Source: Clostridiales bacterium
Lineage (GTDB): Bacteria > Bacillota > Clostridia > Christensenellales > Aristaeellaceae
Length of the DNA stretch: 64,000 nucleotides
Direction of reading: 5' to 3'
NCBI GenBank assembly: GCA_016930575.1
Contig: JAFGGL010000006.1
Location: 1 to 64,000, forward strand
The translations under genes and the position numbers were made by a program. The notes beneath the pieces were generated by a model, which was not told the origin of the DNA, ran no database searches, and saw only the letters and a program-made list of their open reading frames with translations. How positions within the stretch are numbered: the first letter of the stretch is position 1; every line of letters starts with the position of its first letter. Of this stretch, positions 60,273 through 64,000 are shown one piece after another.

Positions 60273-61616
60273 ATGAAACTGAATATCAAACGTACGATCC
60301 TGGTCGGATTTGCGTTTATGTCGATCAGCGCGTTCTGGCAGCTGTACGACAACGTGGTCCCGCTGATCCTGAAAAACACCTTCGCAATGAAAGACGGCGC
60401 GGCGGGCATCATCATGGCGCTTGACAATGTTCTGGCGCTGTTTTTGCTTCCGTTTTTCGGTATGCTGTCGGACAAGACCAAAACGAAGTTCGGCAGGCGC
60501 ACACCCTATATCGTGCTGGGGACGCTGACGGCCGTGGTGCTGATGAACCTGTTGCCGTTTGCGGACAAGACCAACAATTTCGTGCTGTTCATCGTGGCGC
60601 TTGCCCTCCTGCTCATCGCCATGGGCACCTACCGCTCGCCCGCCGTCGCACTGATGCCGGACGTCACGGTAAAGCCTCTGCGCTCCAAGGGCAACGCCGT
60701 CATCAACCTGATGGGCGCGGTCGGCGCGATCTTCACGCTGGTGGTGACCATGTTCCTCGTGGGCACGCGGAATGTGGAACAGGCGGACGGCGCAGTCAAA
60801 ACGCTGGACGACTACACGCTGCTGTTCATCGCGGTCGCGGCGCTGATGGTCGTCGCCGTCGTCGTATTGCTTTGGAAGATCCGGGAAAACAAGCTGTCCA
60901 AAGAGGCCGCCGTATTCAACGACGCGTACGACGACGAAAACGCTTCGGAAGTGGAAGCTGCACAGGCAGCGTCCAAGCCGAAAGCAGGTATCCGCTCGCT
61001 GCCTCCGGACGTGAAACGCAGTCTGTTCCTCATCTTGTTTTCCATATTTTTCTGGTTTATGGGCTACAACGCCGTAACCACCGCATTTACCAAGTACGCC
61101 GCGCAGGAGTGGGCTTACGGCATCCAGGATGCCTCCATGTGCCTGATGGTCGCCACCGGCGCCGCCGTGCTTTTCTTTATCCCGGTGGGCCTGTTCGCGT
61201 CCAGATACGGCCGGAAGCGCACCATCCAGTTCGGCGTCATCCTGCTGGCGCTGTGCTTCGGCTCGTTCGGGTTCTATCATGCGTTCCACTTTTCGCTGTA
61301 CGTCATCTTCGCGCTGGTCGGCGTGGCGTGGGCGTCCATCAACGTCAACAGCTACCCGATGGTCGTGGAGATCTCCAAAAGCGCGGATGTCGGCCAGTTT
61401 ACGGGGTACTATTACACGTTTTCCATGGCCGCGCAGATCGTGACCCCGATTTTGTCCGGTTATCTGATGCAGTATATTGGTTACGTCGTGCTCGCGCCGT
61501 ACGCCGCGGTAATGGTGGCGATATCGCTGATCACCATCTCCATGGCAAAGCACGGCGATTCCAAGCCCATCCCGCCCAAGACCAAGCTGGAAGCCTACGA
61601 CGCGGGAGACGATTAA
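60273..61616 (+). CDS. MFS transporter (GPH/SLC45-like)
   Basis: A 447-residue major facilitator permease with twelve predicted helices. PFFGMLSDKTKTKFGRRTPYIVLGT is the loop 2-3 motif of the sugar-cation/SLC45-like group. The central loop (about residues 200-250) is charged (NDAYDDENASEVEAAQAASKPKAG). The substrate may be a sugar or glycoside. Ribosome binding site AGAAGGAGG. It precedes the GDPD gene by two bases, implying an operon. Confidence 0.88.
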   Translation: MKLNIKRTILVGFAFMSISAFWQLYDNVVPLILKNTFAMKDGAAGIIMALDNVLALFLLPFFGMLSDKTKTKFGRRTPYIVLGTLTAVVLMNLLPFADKTNNFVLFIVALALLLIAMGTYRSPAVALMPDVTVKPLRSKGNAVINLMGAVGAIFTLVVTMFLVGTRNVEQADGAVKTLDDYTLLFIAVAALMVVAVVVLLWKIRENKLSKEAAVFNDAYDDENASEVEAAQAASKPKAGIRSLPPDVKRSLFLILFSIFFWFMGYNAVTTAFTKYAAQEWAYGIQDASMCLMVATGAAVLFFIPVGLFASRYGRKRTIQFGVILLALCFGSFGFYHAFHFSLYVIFALVGVAWASINVNSYPMVVEISKSADVGQFTGYYYTFSMAAQIVTPILSGYLMQYIGYVVLAPYAAVMVAISLITISMAKHGDSKPIPPKTKLEAYDAGDD

Positions 61617-61618
61617 AA

Positions 61619-62443
61619 ATGGTGTTTGCCCTGTGGCTGCTGTTCGCGTTTGCGGTATTGCTGCTTATCTTCGCGCTGTACCTGTGGCTGATCGCGCCCG
61701 CGCGCAGGCCTTATCCCGGGAAGCTGCGCCGTGATGTGCTCTACGCGCACCGCGGCCTGCATGACGGGAACCAATCCGTGATTGAAAACAGCATGCGGGC
61801 GTTCGCGCTTGCCGCGGAACACGGATACGGCATCGAAATGGATCTGCAGTCCACGCGCGACGGGCAGGTGGTCGTCCATCATGATTTAAACACCCTGCGC
61901 GTCTGCGGCACGGACGCGGTGATCGAACAGACGGACTACGCCGATCTGCCGGCGCTGCCGGACGGCACGCCAATCCCCTTGTTTTCCGATTTCCTCAAGC
62001 TGATAGGCAGCAGGGTCCCAGTCATCATCGAGTTCAAACATCACAAGCAGTATGTGCGCACACTCCGCGCCGCGCTTGCTTTGCTCAGGGAGTATTCCGG
62101 CGAAACCTATCTGGAATCCTTTCACCCGTCCGTCGTGCGCTACCTGCGCGTACACGCGCCCGAAACGCTGCGCGGGCAGTTGTCCGCGGGGCATTTTGAT
62201 GCCGGCACCAATCCAATCGCGGCGTTCGTTCTCAAGCATCTGCTGATCGATGTGCTGTCCCGCCCGCACTTCATCGCCTATAATTTTAGAAACGACCGTT
62301 CGCTGTCGCTGAAGCTGCTCCGCATGCTGTTCCGACCCGTTCTCGTGGCGTGGACGGCGCGGAGCCAGGCCGAACTGGACGTGGCGCGTGCGCGCTACGA
62401 CGCGGTGATATTCGAAGGCTTCATTCCCGATTCATCCGAGTAA
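61619..62443 (+). CDS. glycerophosphodiester phosphodiesterase
   Basis: A 274-residue enzyme that cleaves glycerophosphodiesters to glycerol-3-phosphate and an alcohol. One N-terminal membrane segment (LLFAFAVLLLIFALYLWLIA) anchors it; the GDPD domain has AHRGLHDG, NSMRAFALAAEHGYGIEMDLQSTRDG and VVVHHD, with the catalytic histidine pair and metal Glu/Asp. The track ORF begins inside the MFS gene; the ATG used is two bases after its stop. No ribosome binding site is evident, so coupling is likely. Confidence 0.9.
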   Translation: MVFALWLLFAFAVLLLIFALYLWLIAPARRPYPGKLRRDVLYAHRGLHDGNQSVIENSMRAFALAAEHGYGIEMDLQSTRDGQVVVHHDLNTLRVCGTDAVIEQTDYADLPALPDGTPIPLFSDFLKLIGSRVPVIIEFKHHKQYVRTLRAALALLREYSGETYLESFHPSVVRYLRVHAPETLRGQLSAGHFDAGTNPIAAFVLKHLLIDVLSRPHFIAYNFRNDRSLSLKLLRMLFRPVLVAWTARSQAELDVARARYDAVIFEGFIPDSSE

Positions 62444-62470
62444 TTCCCTTGCCGAAAGAAGGTCTCCCCA

Positions 62471-63262
62471 TTGCAATTCTGCACCCTGTTCTCAGGCTCC
62501 AGCGGCAACTGTGCGTACCTGTCCACAGAGCGCGGCGCCGTTCTGATCGACTGCGGGATGAGCGGCAAACAGACGCTGGAAGCGCTGATGAGGGCCAAAC
62601 TGGACATCCCCTCCATCCACGCATTGCTGATTACCCACGAACATTCCGATCACACGAAAGGCGCGGGCGTGATCAGCCGCAGGCTCAACATCCCCGTATA
62701 CGCGACCGAAGGAACCTGGGAAGGCATGCATCGCGGCATTGGCGAACTGCCAAGACACAACCGCATGACAATCCGCGCCGACGAGAGCTTCTTTCTGGAC
62801 GATATCGAGGCCGTGCCTTTCCATATCCCGCACGACGCGAACGAGCCGACGGGGTTCCGTTTCTATACAGGGCGGCACAGCGTCGCTGTCGCGACCGATC
62901 TGGGACACTTTTCCAAGTTCGTCTTCCAGGCGATCGAAAGCGCCGATATCGTGCTGCTGGAAAGCAACCACGATCCGGAGATGCTCAAAAACAATCCGCG
63001 TTATCCCCAGCGCCTGAAGACCCGTATCCTCGGCCGGAAAGGCCACCTGAGCAACGGTGCGGGCGCGCAGGCGGCGGTGCAGCTATTGCAAAGCGGAACC
63101 AAACACCTGCTGCTCGGGCATCTGAGCGAGGAGAACAACACGCCCGATATCGCGTATCAGGCCGTGTCCGCCGCGCTGACGGAGGCGGGCGCCATCATCG
63201 GGGAGGATATCTCGCTGCACGTAGCCGATCGTTATCAGGTCGGGTATTTGTACCGCATTTAG
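62471..63262 (+). CDS. MBL fold metallo-hydrolase (WalJ/YycJ-like)
   Basis: A 263-residue cytoplasmic metallo-beta-lactamase-fold protein. SGSSGNCAYL at the start, LITHEHSDHTKG (metal ligands), PHDANEPTGFRF, and VLLESNHDPEML are the YycJ/WalJ pattern. TTG start with AGAAGG ahead. In Firmicutes walJ usually lies beside walRK and near rlmH; here the walRK genes are absent but rlmH follows, which supports the assignment. Confidence 0.88.
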   Translation: MQFCTLFSGSSGNCAYLSTERGAVLIDCGMSGKQTLEALMRAKLDIPSIHALLITHEHSDHTKGAGVISRRLNIPVYATEGTWEGMHRGIGELPRHNRMTIRADESFFLDDIEAVPFHIPHDANEPTGFRFYTGRHSVAVATDLGHFSKFVFQAIESADIVLLESNHDPEMLKNNPRYPQRLKTRILGRKGHLSNGAGAQAAVQLLQSGTKHLLLGHLSEENNTPDIAYQAVSAALTEAGAIIGEDISLHVADRYQVGYLYRI

Positions 63263-63271
63263 GAGAGAACT

Positions 63272-63544
63272 ATGGAATTTCGTGTACTGGACGAAATCGT
63301 GGAGATCGAAGGCAAGGGACTGATGCTGTTTGCAGCAGCTGAGGACTGTCAGGCGATGCACGGCGGCTGCAGAATCCGCGACGTCCGCGGCAACGTGCAC
63401 GTTGTGGACAAGATCGACTGTCACGAATCCTTTGCGTCGTTGTATATAGCCGGCGGAAACGCCGACTACTTCAACCGGCTGTTCCGCGACATACTGGTGG
63501 ACGCGACTCTGTTTGTACGTTGCGATTCGGAGGATGACCGTTGA
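63272..63544 (+). CDS. small conserved-type protein, unknown
   Basis: A 90-residue soluble protein (MEFRVLDEIVEIEGKGLMLF ... YFNRLFRDILVDATLFVR). No family recognised. AGGAGAG precedes the ATG. It is wedged between the walJ-like gene (nine bases) and rlmH (four-base overlap), so it is expressed with them. Two cysteines (DCQAMHGGC) are notable. Confidence 0.75.
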   Translation: MEFRVLDEIVEIEGKGLMLFAAAEDCQAMHGGCRIRDVRGNVHVVDKIDCHESFASLYIAGGNADYFNRLFRDILVDATLFVRCDSEDDR

Positions 63545-64000
63545 TTACCGTATTATGCGTGGGAAAACTCAAAGAGCGCTATTTCCTGGACGCGCAGAAA
63601 GAGTATCTCAAGCGCCTGTCCGGGCTGATGCCATGCGGAATTGTTGAAGTTCGGGACGAATCCGAACCCAAACATCTTTCGGACGCCGCCAAAGAACAAA
63701 CGCTGCGTGCCGAAGCCGTCCGCCTATTATCGAAAATACCCGATACAGCCTATGTCATTGCGCTGTGCATAGACGCAAAGCAGCCCGCAAGCGTCGAGCT
63801 GGCAGGCAAACTGAACGATTTGTTACTGGGCGGGAAGAGCGACATCGTGTTTGTGATCGGCGGCTCGCTGGGGCTGCATCAAAGCGTGCTCGAGCGCGCG
63901 CAGGAGTGCCTGTCGATGAGCCATATGACCTTTCCGCACCAGCTTGCGCGTATCATCCTGCTGGAGCAGCTGTACCGCGCCGCCAAGATCAGCGCGGGAC
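63541..64000 (+). CDS. rlmH: 23S rRNA (pseudouridine1915-N3)-methyltransferase, 3' end missing
   Basis: Methylates pseudouridine 1915 in helix 69 of 23S rRNA, using SAM. The 153 residues in view cover almost the whole SPOUT protein: LITVLCVGKLKERYFLDAQKEYLKRL, DIVFVIGGSLGLHQSVL (SAM loop) and SMSHMTFPHQLARIILLEQLYRA. The window ends about six codons before the expected stop. TTG start, overlapping the previous gene by four bases, with GGAGG ahead. Confidence 0.94.
   Translation, partial: MITVLCVGKLKERYFLDAQKEYLKRLSGLMPCGIVEVRDESEPKHLSDAAKEQTLRAEAVRLLSKIPDTAYVIALCIDAKQPASVELAGKLNDLLLGGKSDIVFVIGGSLGLHQSVLERAQECLSMSHMTFPHQLARIILLEQLYRAAKISAG

Noticed and set aside
60246-61553. 435-residue minus-strand ORF
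   Set aside because: His/Arg/Gln-rich antisense shadow of the MFS gene, no promoter or ribosome binding site.
60872-61618. Upstream part of ORF 60872..62443
   Set aside because: It overlaps the MFS transporter in another frame; only the part from 61619 has GDPD sequence.
62350-63342. 330-residue plus-strand ORF
   Set aside because: A shadow of the MBL hydrolase gene, Arg-rich with no family pattern.

Overview
The window looks like chromosomal DNA from an anaerobic Gram-positive bacterium of the class Clostridia (Firmicutes), with fairly high GC. Pointers are the strong AGGAGG ribosome binding sites, several TTG/GTG starts, a T-box leader, an electron-bifurcating NfnAB pair, FeoAB with a DtxR-type regulator, a two-gene SufBC-like Fe-S system, DAP decarboxylase, and sigma-A type promoters with extended -10 elements. 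No genus can be named from this sequence alone. I see no prophage, IS element, CRISPR array or rRNA operon.

Layout. 0-3.4 kb: a small XRE regulator, then a flavin module (ApbE flavin transferase opposite NusG-II, Gx-transporter and FMN-binding proteins). 3.5-10.1 kb: a secreted multidomain protein, adenine deaminase, RidA and NfnAB. 10.3-18.6 kb: a DUF1292 protein and a complete oligopeptide-type ABC operon with an oversized binding protein and an unusual permease. 18.9-24.6 kb: a zinc region (YcgQ/YcgR-like pair, ZnuABC, a GNAT enzyme and a Fur-family regulator). 24.7-30.4 kb: SmsBC (SufBC-like) and a TetR/RND efflux pair. 30.5-34.6 kb: two hydrolase-type genes, an unknown beta-rich protein and a leaderless TetR-flavodoxin operon. 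34.7-41.6 kb: a visibly more AT-rich three-gene cassette next to tRNA-Thr, encoding a TIR-transmembrane-repeat protein, an HD-RyR protein and a SLOG protein. 41.9-47.4 kb: MoxR, DUF58 and transglutaminase genes plus a coiled-coil membrane protein. 47.6-56.9 kb: lysA, rpsT, topoisomerase IV, and a T-box controlled aminotransferase-tyrS operon. 57-64 kb: the iron region feoA-feoB-small Cys-rich protein-dtxR, an MFS transporter, GDPD, WalJ-like MBL hydrolase, a small unknown gene, and rlmH running off the window end.

The most interesting parts are these. (1) The TIR / HD-RyR / SLOG cassette places on one transcript three domain types linked to nucleotide second messengers (NAD-derived cyclic ADP-ribose-like signals). 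The TIR protein carries about 33 tandem 31-32-residue repeats. (2) A structured element of about 100-120 bases occurs twice (near 10.1-10.3 kb and 47.5-47.6 kb), each time between convergent genes, with compensatory base changes in its stem. (3) Three matching GTTA-N8-AAC type operators lie in the feo region. (4) A T-box with a readable Tyr specifier controls the aminotransferase and tyrS.

Start codons were moved from the ORF track wherever a ribosome binding site, promoter position or family alignment argued for it; these changes are noted per gene. All family calls are from reading the sequence, without database searches.
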